A stretch of DNA of 64,000 nucleotides from assembly GCA_965206125.1 (NCBI GenBank), contig CBDBIN010000046.1:124001-188000 (forward strand). The letters are read 5' to 3'. Below the pieces are notes generated by a model that was not told the DNA's origin, did no database searches, and worked only from the letters and a program-made list of their open reading frames with translations. This DNA is from CAXWPM01 sp965206125. GTDB lineage: Bacteria > Acidobacteriota > Terriglobia > 20CM-2-55-15. A program made the translations under genes and the position numbers. This document shows, in pieces, positions 46,853 to 55,269 of this stretch (position 1 is the stretch's first letter; each line of letters opens with the position of its first letter).

Positions 46853-47818
46853 ATGAAACTGAAAATCGCCGGCACTCTCGCTGTTTGTTTCGCACTGCTT
46901 GCGGGATGCGGCCGCACATCCGAGGCGCCCGCCGAAGCCGAGCCAGCGGCCGGCACGGGCCAGGAGAACGCCATGATCGATCTCTGGGAGCAGAACGAGA
47001 TCGCGTTTGGGATCCTGGTGCCGAACGAGGCACCACCGCCACCTCCGGGTGAAGGACGAGGGCGGGGCAGGGGATCAAGACCTCCGGCGGTTTATACCGC
47101 CCAGGGCGGCGAGGCGCTCGCCCGGAGTCCACTTTATGATTTCGTGTTCCTGAACCTCGAAGGCGGGTACGATGCCGGCGCGATCAGCGAAGGTCTTCGC
47201 AGTCCCCGCGCGGTGAGCCGAAAGACGCTTCTGGTTCGCATACCGCCGATCTCGAACGAAGATGCGGGCGCGGAGGTCACGCGAGCACGCGTGAAGGAAG
47301 CCCTCGATCTCGGCGCAGACGGCGTTGTCCTTCCGCATGTGCGCAACATTGAAGAGGTTCAACTGGCTGTCAGTTTCTTCGCCGAAGCCGGAGCTGACGT
47401 CTGGTCGCCTTCGAACCCCGATGGCGAGATCCTGGCGATGCTGATGCTCGAGGATCCCGCGGCGGTCGCCGACGCTGCTGCAATTGCGGACCTCGGAGGC
47501 TACAGCGCGCTGTCCTGCGGCTGCGGAAGTCTGGGGGGCGCGATCAGACGGGAACTCATGGGAGATGCCGATCCGGCCGGCCTCAGCGATGAGGAACGGG
47601 AAGCGATCGGCGCCGAAGCCAGGGTGGCGGCGGAAGAAGGCAACCAGAGGGTTCTTCGAGAAGCCAGGCGAGCCGGCCTCGCCAACATGACGGTCGCGAG
47701 CCTGGACGACATCGAGCAACGCGTGGGCGAAGGCTTCTCAGCATTTGTCATGCTCAGGCCGGCAAGCGACGCGGATCCGATCATAGAACTCGGACGCACC
47801 ACGGCGGGCCGCCAGTAG
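46853..47818 (+). CDS. HpcH/HpaI aldolase-like lipoprotein
   Basis: 321 aa. Preceded by AAGGAG. Signal peptide with lipobox LLAGC (Cys19). After an Ala/Pro-rich linker, the fold resembles HpcH/HpaI (class II, citrate lyase beta) aldolases: YDFVFLNLEGG near residue 97, VRIPPI in the middle and ALDLGADGVVLPHVRNIEEV (normally the metal and substrate region). Such aldolases are usually cytosolic, so a lipid-anchored version is unusual. The metal-binding Glu/Asp pair was not clearly assigned, so catalysis is uncertain. It abuts the NhaC gene. Confidence 0.75.
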   Translation: MKLKIAGTLAVCFALLAGCGRTSEAPAEAEPAAGTGQENAMIDLWEQNEIAFGILVPNEAPPPPPGEGRGRGRGSRPPAVYTAQGGEALARSPLYDFVFLNLEGGYDAGAISEGLRSPRAVSRKTLLVRIPPISNEDAGAEVTRARVKEALDLGADGVVLPHVRNIEEVQLAVSFFAEAGADVWSPSNPDGEILAMLMLEDPAAVADAAAIADLGGYSALSCGCGSLGGAIRRELMGDADPAGLSDEEREAIGAEARVAAEEGNQRVLREARRAGLANMTVASLDDIEQRVGEGFSAFVMLRPASDADPIIELGRTTAGRQ

Positions 47819-49318
47819 TTGGCCGACGCTCCTCAACCTCGGATGCCGGATGCCAGGGCCCCCGGCCTGATGGTATCTCTGATACCGGTACTGCTACTGA
47901 TCGGGCTGCTCGTCGTCAACATCATCATCTTCAAGGACGAGGCGACGGGCGGCCCGAATCAACTCGCGCTCCTGATCGCCGGTCTCGTCACCGTCGGCAT
48001 CGGACGCTTTCATCTGAAGGTGCCTTACAAGGCGATGGAGGATCAGATCGTCGCCTCCATCGGCCTGGCCACGCAGGCCTGCCTGATTCTTCTGGTCGTG
48101 GGTTCCCTGATCGGCCTGTGGATCCTCGGCGGCGTAGTGCCGACGATGATCTACTACGGATTGAGCATCATCAATCCGAACTTCTTCCTGCCGGTGGCGT
48201 GTCTGACATGTGCCCTGGTGTCGATCAGCACCGGAACGAGCTGGGGTACAACCGGCACGGTCGGCGTGGCGCTGATCGGAATCGGCTCTACGCTGGGCAT
48301 TCCTCTGGGCATGGTGGCCGGTGCGGTGATCTCGGGAGCCTATTTTGGCGACAAGATGTCGCCGCTTTCAGATACGACCAACCTGGCGCCGGCCATGGCG
48401 GGAACCGACTTGTTCACACATATCCGGCACATGACCTACACGTCGGGGCCGGCGATCGTCCTGGCCCTCGTTGGGTTTTCGGTCCTGAGCCTAACCTACC
48501 GGGGCAGTGGTGCTACACCGGAAGAGATCAACAACACGCTCAGTATGCTCGCCTCGCAGTTCAACATTTCGGGGGCGCTCCTGATCGTTCCCCTGGCAGT
48601 AGTCGTCCTGGTGTTCATGCGCATGCCGGCTCTGCCCGCCATCTTCCTCGGGGCCGTATTCGGCGCGCTGGCCGCGGTGGTTTTTCAACCGGAGTTGCTC
48701 GAAGGGCTAACGGGAGGGGCGATGACCCCCGCTGGTGTCTACCGACAAATCATCGAAGTCGCTTTCGGGGGGTACACGAGCGAGACCGGTGACGTTGTGA
48801 TGGATTCCCTGCTCTCCCGCGGCGGCATGGCAAGCATGCTGGCCACGGTCTGGCTGATTCTGATGGCGATGGTGATGGGCGGAGCGTTGGAAGGAACCGG
48901 CATGCTGGCGGCCCTTGCCGGTGCGCTGCTCAGGGCAGTCAGCGGTGCGGGATCGTTGATCGGTTCGACGCTGGCCAGCTGCATCCTGCTGAACATGACC
49001 GCCGCGGATCAGTACCTCGCAATCGTCGTTCCGGGACGGATGTTCAGACAGGCGTACGATGATTACGGACTCCATCCCAAGAATCTGTCGCGCGCGCTCG
49101 AGGACTCCGGCACCGTAACGTCGGTACTCGTGCCATGGAACTCGGGCGGAGCCTATAACAGTGGGGTGCTGGGAGTGGCGACCTTGAGCTATCTGCCGTT
49201 CTGCTTCTTCAACCTGCTGAGCCCGCTGGTATCACTGTTTCTGGCGGTGACGAACTGGACGATCGAGCGCAAGGTCGTCGAGGCAAGGGGTCCAACGTCG
49301 CTTGACACGCCCGCATAA
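47819..49318 (+). CDS. Na+/H+ antiporter, NhaC family
   Basis: 499 aa, TTG start directly following the preceding stop. About eleven to twelve transmembrane helices. NhaC signature features: CALVSISTGTSWGTTGTVGV, ISGAYFGDKMSPLSDTTNLA, and the late VPWNSGGAYNSGVLGV. It exchanges sodium for protons or another cation-coupled solute. Translational coupling to the aldolase-like lipoprotein is suggested by the abutting start. Confidence 0.92.
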   Translation: MADAPQPRMPDARAPGLMVSLIPVLLLIGLLVVNIIIFKDEATGGPNQLALLIAGLVTVGIGRFHLKVPYKAMEDQIVASIGLATQACLILLVVGSLIGLWILGGVVPTMIYYGLSIINPNFFLPVACLTCALVSISTGTSWGTTGTVGVALIGIGSTLGIPLGMVAGAVISGAYFGDKMSPLSDTTNLAPAMAGTDLFTHIRHMTYTSGPAIVLALVGFSVLSLTYRGSGATPEEINNTLSMLASQFNISGALLIVPLAVVVLVFMRMPALPAIFLGAVFGALAAVVFQPELLEGLTGGAMTPAGVYRQIIEVAFGGYTSETGDVVMDSLLSRGGMASMLATVWLILMAMVMGGALEGTGMLAALAGALLRAVSGAGSLIGSTLASCILLNMTAADQYLAIVVPGRMFRQAYDDYGLHPKNLSRALEDSGTVTSVLVPWNSGGAYNSGVLGVATLSYLPFCFFNLLSPLVSLFLAVTNWTIERKVVEARGPTSLDTPA

Positions 49319-49356
49319 CGCGACAATCATATCGAAACGAATCTTCCCGAACAGCC

Positions 49357-50214
49357 ATGGGAATCTCGATGAGCCGAAATCGCCTCTGGATGATGATCGC
49401 CGCCACACTGCTCCTGGTATGGGCGGCACACGCCACTGTGTTGGCTCAGATACCACTCGGTATCACGAGCGCGCGCGGCCTGACGGCAACTCCGGTCTAC
49501 GAAGGTTGGTACGAAAATTCCGACGGCACGTTCACGCTCTCGTTCGGTTACTTCAACCGAAACCGGGAAGAAGTCCTCGATATCCCGATTGGGCAGGACA
49601 ACTTCATCGAGCCGGCCGAATTCGACGGGGTCCAGCCGACTCAACTCAACCCACGACGCCACTGGGGCGTGTTCGGGGTGAAGGTACCAGCCGACTTCCG
49701 CGGGACCGTTGTCTGGACCATCAATATCCGAGGCGAAACGAACTCGATACCGGGCGCTCTCAAGACGGACTGGAAGATCGACGCCCTGGATGGTGAGGCG
49801 ACCACGCACAACAAGCCGCCCACGCTCGCATTCTCCGAGGCCGGGCGCGGGGGCGCCGGACCCGGGGGATTGATGAGTCCTGTGCTGGAAGGACGAGTCG
49901 GTGCGGGGGTTGCCATCACGGTCTGGGCGAAGGATGATGGGCTGAGATCGGGCAGCGTCTCGAGAGCCGGCCGTTCGGACGTCCCCGTCACGCTGACGTG
50001 GTTTAAGCACAGTGGACCGGGTGCGGTAACGTTTACGGAAGAATCGGGCGAAGTCCCCGCGTTCGGCGGGTCGATGTCCACAGAGGCGACGTTCAGTGAG
50101 CCGGGAGAGTACGTTTTGCGGGTACGGGCCAACGACGCTTCCGGTGTTTCTGGGGCCGGCCACTCCCAGTGTTGTTGGACCAATGGGTTCGTGAAAGTTA
50201 CGGTCACCCGTTAG
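49357..50214 (+). CDS. Secreted hypothetical protein
   Basis: 285 aa; ATG 49369 is an alternative start. Signal peptide ends near LAQ. The rest is predicted beta-rich: YEGWYENSDGTFTLSFGYFN, VKVPADFRGTVVWTINIRGE and a late Ig-like segment FSEPGEYVLRVRAND. Conserved family name not recognised. It is 16 bp upstream of the cytochrome c/monooxygenase gene with a strong AGAGGAGG ribosome site between, so they form an operon. Confidence 0.7.
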   Translation: MGISMSRNRLWMMIAATLLLVWAAHATVLAQIPLGITSARGLTATPVYEGWYENSDGTFTLSFGYFNRNREEVLDIPIGQDNFIEPAEFDGVQPTQLNPRRHWGVFGVKVPADFRGTVVWTINIRGETNSIPGALKTDWKIDALDGEATTHNKPPTLAFSEAGRGGAGPGGLMSPVLEGRVGAGVAITVWAKDDGLRSGSVSRAGRSDVPVTLTWFKHSGPGAVTFTEESGEVPAFGGSMSTEATFSEPGEYVLRVRANDASGVSGAGHSQCCWTNGFVKVTVTR

Positions 50215-50230
50215 AGAGGAGGAACGCATC

Positions 50231-51619
50231 ATGCGTGGAACGTTGGCGGGTAGAGCAGTTCGGGCCGGGATTCCGGCACTGGCACTCGGACTCACGCTGG
50301 GCGTGACGATAGCGTCCGCCCAGGAGGCTTCGGATGATGTGACGTACGCGCGCGACGTCGCGCCCATCATCCAGGACAACTGCCAGGTCTGTCATCAGCC
50401 GGGTTCGATCGCGCCCATGTCCCTGATGACGTTTGAAGAGGTCCGGCAGTACGCCGGGATGGTCCGCGCCAAGGTCGCAGACCGCATCATGCCCCCGTGG
50501 CATATCGACCGTAGCATGGGTATCCAGGAGTTCAAGAACGACCGGGGCTTGACGGATAAGGAAGTCGCGACGGTGGTCCGGTGGGTGGACGGCGGAACTC
50601 CCTTCGGTGACGAGCGGGACCTGCCTCAACCGGCCGAGTTCGCGGACATGTACGGCTGGCAGTTCGAAGAGCAGTTCGGTGCACCCGACCTGATCGTGGC
50701 CTCCGAGCCTTACACGCTCGAGGCCCAGACGCAGGACAAGTGGTTCCGACCCGTAACCGAGACCGGTCTCACCGAAGAGCGCTGGGTGAAGGCGATCGAA
50801 ATCCGGCCTGTCGGCGGTGACACCAAGGCGATCATCCACCACGTGCTTGCCTTCCTCGAACAAGAAGAGGAAGAAAGCGAGATGAGCGCAGGGAGCGTTC
50901 AGACCAGCAACCGCGGCTCGATGGGCGGGCCGGGATTGTTCATGGAATGGGCCGTCGGAAAGCGCGGCGAGATTTTCCCGGACGGCGCAGGCAAACTGAT
51001 GCTGCCCGAATCCAAAATCCGCTGGGAAGTTCACATGCATGCGATCGGCGCGCTCGTGGAAGCGAGCTATGTCGAGCTCGGCGTCTGGTTCTATGAAAAG
51101 AACAGCGATCCGATAAACCGTACGCGTTTGCGGATGTTCGACGCCCGGGGCCGTTCCGGTCTCGACATCCCGCCGGGTCAAATCGCGGTAACGCAGCAGT
51201 TCCACGTCCTCCGATGGCCGACCCGCCTCGAGAACTTCCAGCCCCATATGCACATGCGCGGAAAGATCATGTCCATGGAGGCGGTCTATCCCAATGGGCG
51301 GACGGTGCTCCTGAGCCAGGTCAACAACTTCCAGTGGAACTGGCATGTGAACTACATCTACGCCGACCACGTCGCCCCGCTGTTGCCGGCCGGCACGACG
51401 ATTGTGATCACGGCCTGGCACGACAACACCGCGGACAACCCCAACAACCCGGATCCCACGCAGTGGGTCGGATGGGGTGACCGCACGGTCGATGAGATGG
51501 CTCATGCCTGGGTCGACGTCACTTACATGACCCAGGAAGAGTTCGACGCCGAGGTCGCCAAACGGGAGGCGATGACAACCGAAGAGGACGACGGACCGGA
51601 TGGAGGTCCGAACCAGTAG
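50231..51619 (+). CDS. Cytochrome c-like protein with copper (ascorbate-dependent) monooxygenase-like domain
   Basis: 462 aa with signal peptide. One heme site, CQVCH (Cys51, Cys54, His55), in a planctomycete-type segment (VAPIIQDNCQVCHQPG). The C-terminal part carries His clusters IIHHVLAF, RWEVHMHAIG and FQPHMHMRGKIMS typical of the copper type II monooxygenase-like (PHM) fold. Known homologues are annotated as ascorbate-dependent monooxygenase-like cytochromes. It is likely a periplasmic redox protein; the substrate is unknown. Confidence 0.85.
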   Translation: MRGTLAGRAVRAGIPALALGLTLGVTIASAQEASDDVTYARDVAPIIQDNCQVCHQPGSIAPMSLMTFEEVRQYAGMVRAKVADRIMPPWHIDRSMGIQEFKNDRGLTDKEVATVVRWVDGGTPFGDERDLPQPAEFADMYGWQFEEQFGAPDLIVASEPYTLEAQTQDKWFRPVTETGLTEERWVKAIEIRPVGGDTKAIIHHVLAFLEQEEEESEMSAGSVQTSNRGSMGGPGLFMEWAVGKRGEIFPDGAGKLMLPESKIRWEVHMHAIGALVEASYVELGVWFYEKNSDPINRTRLRMFDARGRSGLDIPPGQIAVTQQFHVLRWPTRLENFQPHMHMRGKIMSMEAVYPNGRTVLLSQVNNFQWNWHVNYIYADHVAPLLPAGTTIVITAWHDNTADNPNNPDPTQWVGWGDRTVDEMAHAWVDVTYMTQEEFDAEVAKREAMTTEEDDGPDGGPNQ

Positions 51620-51647
51620 TTCAGGAGTAGTTTCGTTGGCGGTTAAC

Positions 51648-51680
51648 ACGGCCGGGAGGTTCAGTCCTTCCGGCCGTTTC
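51648..51680 (+). terminator. Intrinsic terminator after the monooxygenase-like gene
   Basis: ACGGCCGG ... CCGGCCGT with an inner GAGG/CCTT pairing, followed by TTTC. Confidence 0.65.
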
Positions 51681-51774
51681 TAGCAAAAACCCTCGGCAGT
51701 TAACGGCGAGCGGTTCCTGCTCCTCAAGCCGCTCTGTCCTGAACTGGTGGGTGGAGATGGAGGAACGGAACCGC

Positions 51775-51951
51775 TAGGCCGACTGTAGGTGCGCTCTATG
51801 AGCGCACACATCTCGCAAGACGTGCGGTCATAGACCGCACCTAGAGACAGACGTATCAACTCGCATTTGTCGCAAGTGATCGCTAGGCCGACTGTAGGTG
51901 CGCTCTATGAGCGCACACATCTCGCAAGACGTGCGGTCATAGACCGCACCT
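51775..51951. repeat. Left part of a 110-bp double-hairpin repeat array
   Basis: One complete unit starts at 51775 (TAGGCCGACTGTAGGTGCG) and a second at 51884 that is cut by the IS110 element. Each unit contains two hairpins, GTGCGCTC-TAT-GAGCGCAC and GTGCGGTC-ATA-GACCGCAC, enclosed by GTAGG...CCTAC, then a spacer with CAACTCGCATTTGTCGCAAG. Period is 109-110 bases. It resembles REP/BIME-type intergenic palindromes. Confidence 0.88.
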
Positions 51952-52242
51952 TCTATGTGGCCGTACTTGTCAACCTTCCTGAACTAACAGTCGTCAGAAC
52001 TCCAGATTGATCCGATTGGCCCGGTTCTGGGAGCCGAGGGATTCACCCTTCGGCCGCCTTCTATCCGTGTCGGCTTCTACCGAACACCATATCCGTATTC
52101 GCGTTTTTCGCGTGGTGAACCAGCTCGGGGAAGCCACCCCATCTACACAATCGGGTTCGACTGATCGTCGCCCCGTGCGGTCTCCGGGCGCTTCCACCAA
52201 CCAGAAACTCTGGAATCGACGCTCCTCGCCTCGAGTTTCCCC
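51952..52242 (-). ncRNA. Candidate bridge (seek) RNA of the IS110/IS1111 element
   Basis: The 3' noncoding region folds well on the minus strand. One hairpin, CGCCC ... GGGCG (about 52170-52190), displays AGACCGCAC (52175-52183 complement) in its loop, identical to the nine bases left of the CT insertion core in the target repeat. A second segment, CTTCTAT on the plus strand at 52058-52064, matches the element's left end including the core (51950-51956). Other stems include GCCGA-GGG/CCC-CGGC. This is the layout of a target loop and donor loop guide RNA. Boundaries are unknown. Confidence 0.65.
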
Positions 52243-53394
52243 TTAAGCGACCTTCAATCGGGCCCCTTCCGGCACCAGCCCTGACTCCAGGTACCGCCAC
52301 AAAGCGATCATCAATCGCCGGGCCAGCGCCACGATACCGATCTTCCGCATCCGTTTGCCGCCCGAGCCAAATCGTCTCCGGTACCAGCGGCTCAAACCAC
52401 TATCGGGTTGAAACCGCAACCAAGACCAGGCCATCTCGATGGCCATCACTCGCATCCGCTTGTTGCCGGCCCGACTGATGCCCTGCTCTCGAGACTTGTC
52501 CCCGCTCTGATACGGTGTCGGCGTGAAGCCCAGCGCTCCGCCCACCTCTCGTCGCGTCCGAAACTGTCGCCACCCGAAGAACTCCATCGTCGACACCCAC
52601 GCCGACTGCGTTCCGATCCCTCTCAACTGCGTCAGTTGCTGCACTTTTTTCATCGCCGCCGATTGTCCCTGTCGTAACTGGATCCGACGCATCGCTTCCA
52701 ACTCTCGCAGTTCCGCCTCGACCAACTCCAGTCGCTGGTATTCCCGATCCAGCCGCGCTCTCATCTGCTCCGGGATCTGTTTCCCATCCCAGCACCGCAA
52801 CTGCTCAAGTCGCTGGAGAAACTTCCCATCCACCTTCACGTCAATCCCTTGGGTGAACAACAGCGACTGGATCCGCACACGATGCTGTTTCCGCTCCTCT
52901 TTCAGCACTTCGATCTCTCGATGCATCTGGCGCGCGTCTTCGGCCTCCCGACTGGGCACCCGCACGACGCTCCATGCGTCGCTCTCCCCCCGGCAATACC
53001 TCACCAACTGCCGGGCCAGTCTCTCCGCATCCATCCGATCCGTCTTCGCCTGCTTCCTTCCCCGCCTCACCTCGATCGACGCTGCGTCGACCACCAGGCT
53101 CCGGATTCCCATCCTCTCCAGCGCTCGATGCACCCAAAAACCTTCTCGCCCCGCCTCGTAGCAGCTCCACACCTCCGCTTCCGCGCCCATCCGGAATCGT
53201 TCCTTCGCCCGGCTTACCTCTCCGACAAATCGCTCCCAGTCCCCAGCTTCGATCGTTCGCGTCCGTGCCCGTTTCACCCGCCCGTCGCTGAATCCCAGTT
53301 TCCACTTCTTTCGGCTCAGCTCGATCGCCACGTGCAGCCTTTCCAATCTCGCGTTATCCTCTCTCCGCGGGGTTGCTTGGTTCTTCTTTGACAT
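52243..53394 (-). CDS. IS110-family transposase (DEDD recombinase)
   Basis: 383 aa, intact. N-terminal RuvC-like domain: HVAIELSRKKWKLGF (the first acidic position is Glu rather than the usual Asp), CYEAGREGFWVHRAL, then TDRMDAERLARQL. C-terminal transposase-20 domain: LRGIGTQSAWVSTMEFFGW, GFTPTPYQSGD and ISRAGNKRMR with the catalytic Ser. Acts with a structured RNA to recombine donor and target. Preceded by AACAGGAGGCAAGAG. Confidence 0.95.
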   Translation of the reverse strand: MSKKNQATPRREDNARLERLHVAIELSRKKWKLGFSDGRVKRARTRTIEAGDWERFVGEVSRAKERFRMGAEAEVWSCYEAGREGFWVHRALERMGIRSLVVDAASIEVRRGRKQAKTDRMDAERLARQLVRYCRGESDAWSVVRVPSREAEDARQMHREIEVLKEERKQHRVRIQSLLFTQGIDVKVDGKFLQRLEQLRCWDGKQIPEQMRARLDREYQRLELVEAELRELEAMRRIQLRQGQSAAMKKVQQLTQLRGIGTQSAWVSTMEFFGWRQFRTRREVGGALGFTPTPYQSGDKSREQGISRAGNKRMRVMAIEMAWSWLRFQPDSGLSRWYRRRFGSGGKRMRKIGIVALARRLMIALWRYLESGLVPEGARLKVA

Positions 53395-53482
53395 CTCTTG
53401 CCTCCTGTTCTTTCTGGAAAAAGATTTTCAGGAGGTTTACCAAGCTCCCCGCCCTTCGCAGGGCCAAAGGCCTACATAGGAT

Positions 53483-53680
53483 CTACAGACAGACGTACCA
53501 GCTCGCATTTGTCGCAAGTGAATCGGTAGGCCAACTGTAGGTGCGCTCTATGAGCGCACACATCTCGCAAGACGTGCGGTCATAGACCGCACCTACAGAC
53601 AGACGTATCAACTCGCATTTGTCGCAAGTGAATCGGTAGGCCGACTTTAAGTGCGGTCATAGACCGCACCTACAGCCGGA
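53483..53680. repeat. Right part of the 110-bp double-hairpin repeat array
   Basis: The interrupted second unit resumes at CTACAGACAGACG (53483), a complete unit begins at 53527, and a truncated one lacking its first hairpin at 53637. Sequence agreement with the left side is nearly complete, apart from scattered single changes (GCCAACT for GCCGACT, ACCAG for ATCAA). It ends just before the ankyrin gene stop. Confidence 0.88.
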
Positions 53681-53684
53681 CTCA

Positions 53685-55250
53685 CTACTGCTGGTTCTGG
53701 TTGGTATCGGGCCGCGTTTTCTGCACGCACTGGGCGGCCTTGCAGTCATCCGCGAACGGCGAGCCGAGCGCGACCAGGTGATCCACGATCGGTGGATACT
53801 GGAGGTTCCACTCCCTCGGACCGTTCGCAAAATCCGCGACGCTGTCGCCCTTGCCATCGCTCACGTCCTGGTCCGTATCGGAGTTTCTCCCGAAGATGAA
53901 GCTGGCCTGGGCTGTTACATCGGCACCCTTCGAAACGAGATAATCGATCAACTCCAGGTCGTTCATCAGCGCCGCACCGTGTAACGGCGTGTATCCCCGG
54001 GAGTCCCCTTCGTTCACATCCATGCCCAGGTCATCCACCAGGAACTGGAGCGTCGCCAGACGGGCGTCGGGCGCGAAGTTGCTGGTCTGGGGCTGGTAGC
54101 CGAACCCGGCGGCAACCTGGAGCGCCGATCCGCCACCCACGGTCGTGATCGTCGGATCCGCGCCCGCCGCCACCAGCAGCCGCATCGCGGGGATGTCGTT
54201 AGACTGGGCGGCACGCCAAAACGGCGTCGCTCCCGTCGCATCGACCCAATCACCGTGGAACCCCCGGAACCACAGTTTCGGCCCCATCAGGACGTTCGGA
54301 TCGGCGCCGTTCTCGAGCAGGGCTTTCATCAACTCGAGGTGGCCTACAGTCTCCTGTTCGGAACTGGGCGCCGGATACCAGGTACGGGCAGCCCAACCCT
54401 GGTCGATCGTCGCGAACAGGGGGGTCACACCGCCTGCGCTGGCGAGGTTGGTGTTGGCTCCTTGGTCGAGCAGGTACTTCCCGATGTCGAAATAGCCGTT
54501 GATGATGGCCGACGTGATCGGGGTCATCTGGTCCGAGGCGGCCGCGGTGTTGACATTCGCGCCGGCCTCGACGAGCGAGCGGATGGCGTCCATCTGACCC
54601 TCGCGGGCCGCAAAGTGTAACGCGCTCAAACCGCCGACCCTCGGTCCGCGAGATTGTCTCCGGACGCGGGCTCCTGCCCGGTGCTCGGTCGCCTGCGCGG
54701 GATCCATCACCCGGGATGCGGCATCGAGATCCGCGCCGTGCTCGGCCAGCAGCTCGACCACCTCCGCACCACCGACGGCGGCGGCAAACATCAACGCGGT
54801 CTGTTCGTTCAGCGTATCGGTCGCAGCCACATCAGCGCCGTGTTCCAACAACACACGTACCGCATCCGGTTTCGCCGAAGCCGATGCCAACATGAGAGGC
54901 GTCGTTCCCGCGGCGTTCGTCGCGTTTGCGTCGGTGCCGGCCTCGAGAAGCAGCTCGATGACGGTCGCGCCGCCGTTCCTCGCGGCCAGGAAGATCGGCG
55001 TGTAATCGCCAATCCGTGTCGTGGCTGCAACGTCGGCACCGGCCTCGAGCAGAATTCGGGCCATCGCCGGCTCGTCCCGGTAGGCGGCCCAGTGCAGGGC
55101 GGTGCTTCCGTCGCCCTGCGCGGTGTTCACGTCTGCACCATCGGTCAGAAGCGATCGAACGAGGGCGACATTGCCCTCCATGGCCGCATCCGCCACGGGA
55201 GCGTCGACCGCCGGTACCATCAACATCGCCAATATCAGGCTCACTATCAT
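53685..55250 (-). CDS. Ankyrin repeat protein of a DUF1552/DUF1592 cluster
   Basis: 521 aa. A signal peptide (MIVSLILAMLMVPAVDA) precedes about ten ankyrin repeats (DGSTALHWAAYRDEPAMARI, GYTPLHGAALMNDLELIDYL). The long insert at about 295-345 separates two repeat blocks. C-terminus has a CKAAQC pair and a Thr/Asn-rich tail. The same gene order (DUF1592, DUF1552, ankyrin) is common in Acidobacteriota and similar phyla. It is 19 bp downstream of DUF1552. Confidence 0.92.
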   Translation of the reverse strand: MIVSLILAMLMVPAVDAPVADAAMEGNVALVRSLLTDGADVNTAQGDGSTALHWAAYRDEPAMARILLEAGADVAATTRIGDYTPIFLAARNGGATVIELLLEAGTDANATNAAGTTPLMLASASAKPDAVRVLLEHGADVAATDTLNEQTALMFAAAVGGAEVVELLAEHGADLDAASRVMDPAQATEHRAGARVRRQSRGPRVGGLSALHFAAREGQMDAIRSLVEAGANVNTAAASDQMTPITSAIINGYFDIGKYLLDQGANTNLASAGGVTPLFATIDQGWAARTWYPAPSSEQETVGHLELMKALLENGADPNVLMGPKLWFRGFHGDWVDATGATPFWRAAQSNDIPAMRLLVAAGADPTITTVGGGSALQVAAGFGYQPQTSNFAPDARLATLQFLVDDLGMDVNEGDSRGYTPLHGAALMNDLELIDYLVSKGADVTAQASFIFGRNSDTDQDVSDGKGDSVADFANGPREWNLQYPPIVDHLVALGSPFADDCKAAQCVQKTRPDTNQNQQ

Positions 55251-55269
55251 TTTTCCGGTCTCCCTGGTG

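Larger units (their letters stand above)
51952..53482 (-). mobile_element. IS110-family (IS1111 subgroup) element inserted in the hairpin repeat
   Basis: The repeat is interrupted between ...GACCGCAC and ACAGACAG..., and the dinucleotide CT is present at both junctions, the core expected for this family. Subterminal inverted repeats CTATGTGGCC (51953-51962) and GGCCTACATAG (53469-53479) are typical of IS1111-type elements, which lack terminal repeats and long target duplications. Contains one transposase and about 290 bases of 3' noncoding sequence. Confidence 0.85.

Noticed and set aside
50204..51649. Open frame of 481 codons on the minus strand opposite the cytochrome/monooxygenase-like gene
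   Set aside because: Antisense shadow; the plus-strand gene has heme and His motifs.
51775..53680. Possible CRISPR array
   Set aside because: Repeats of 110 bases with conserved rather than unique intervening sequence, no cas genes. It is a tandem palindromic repeat.
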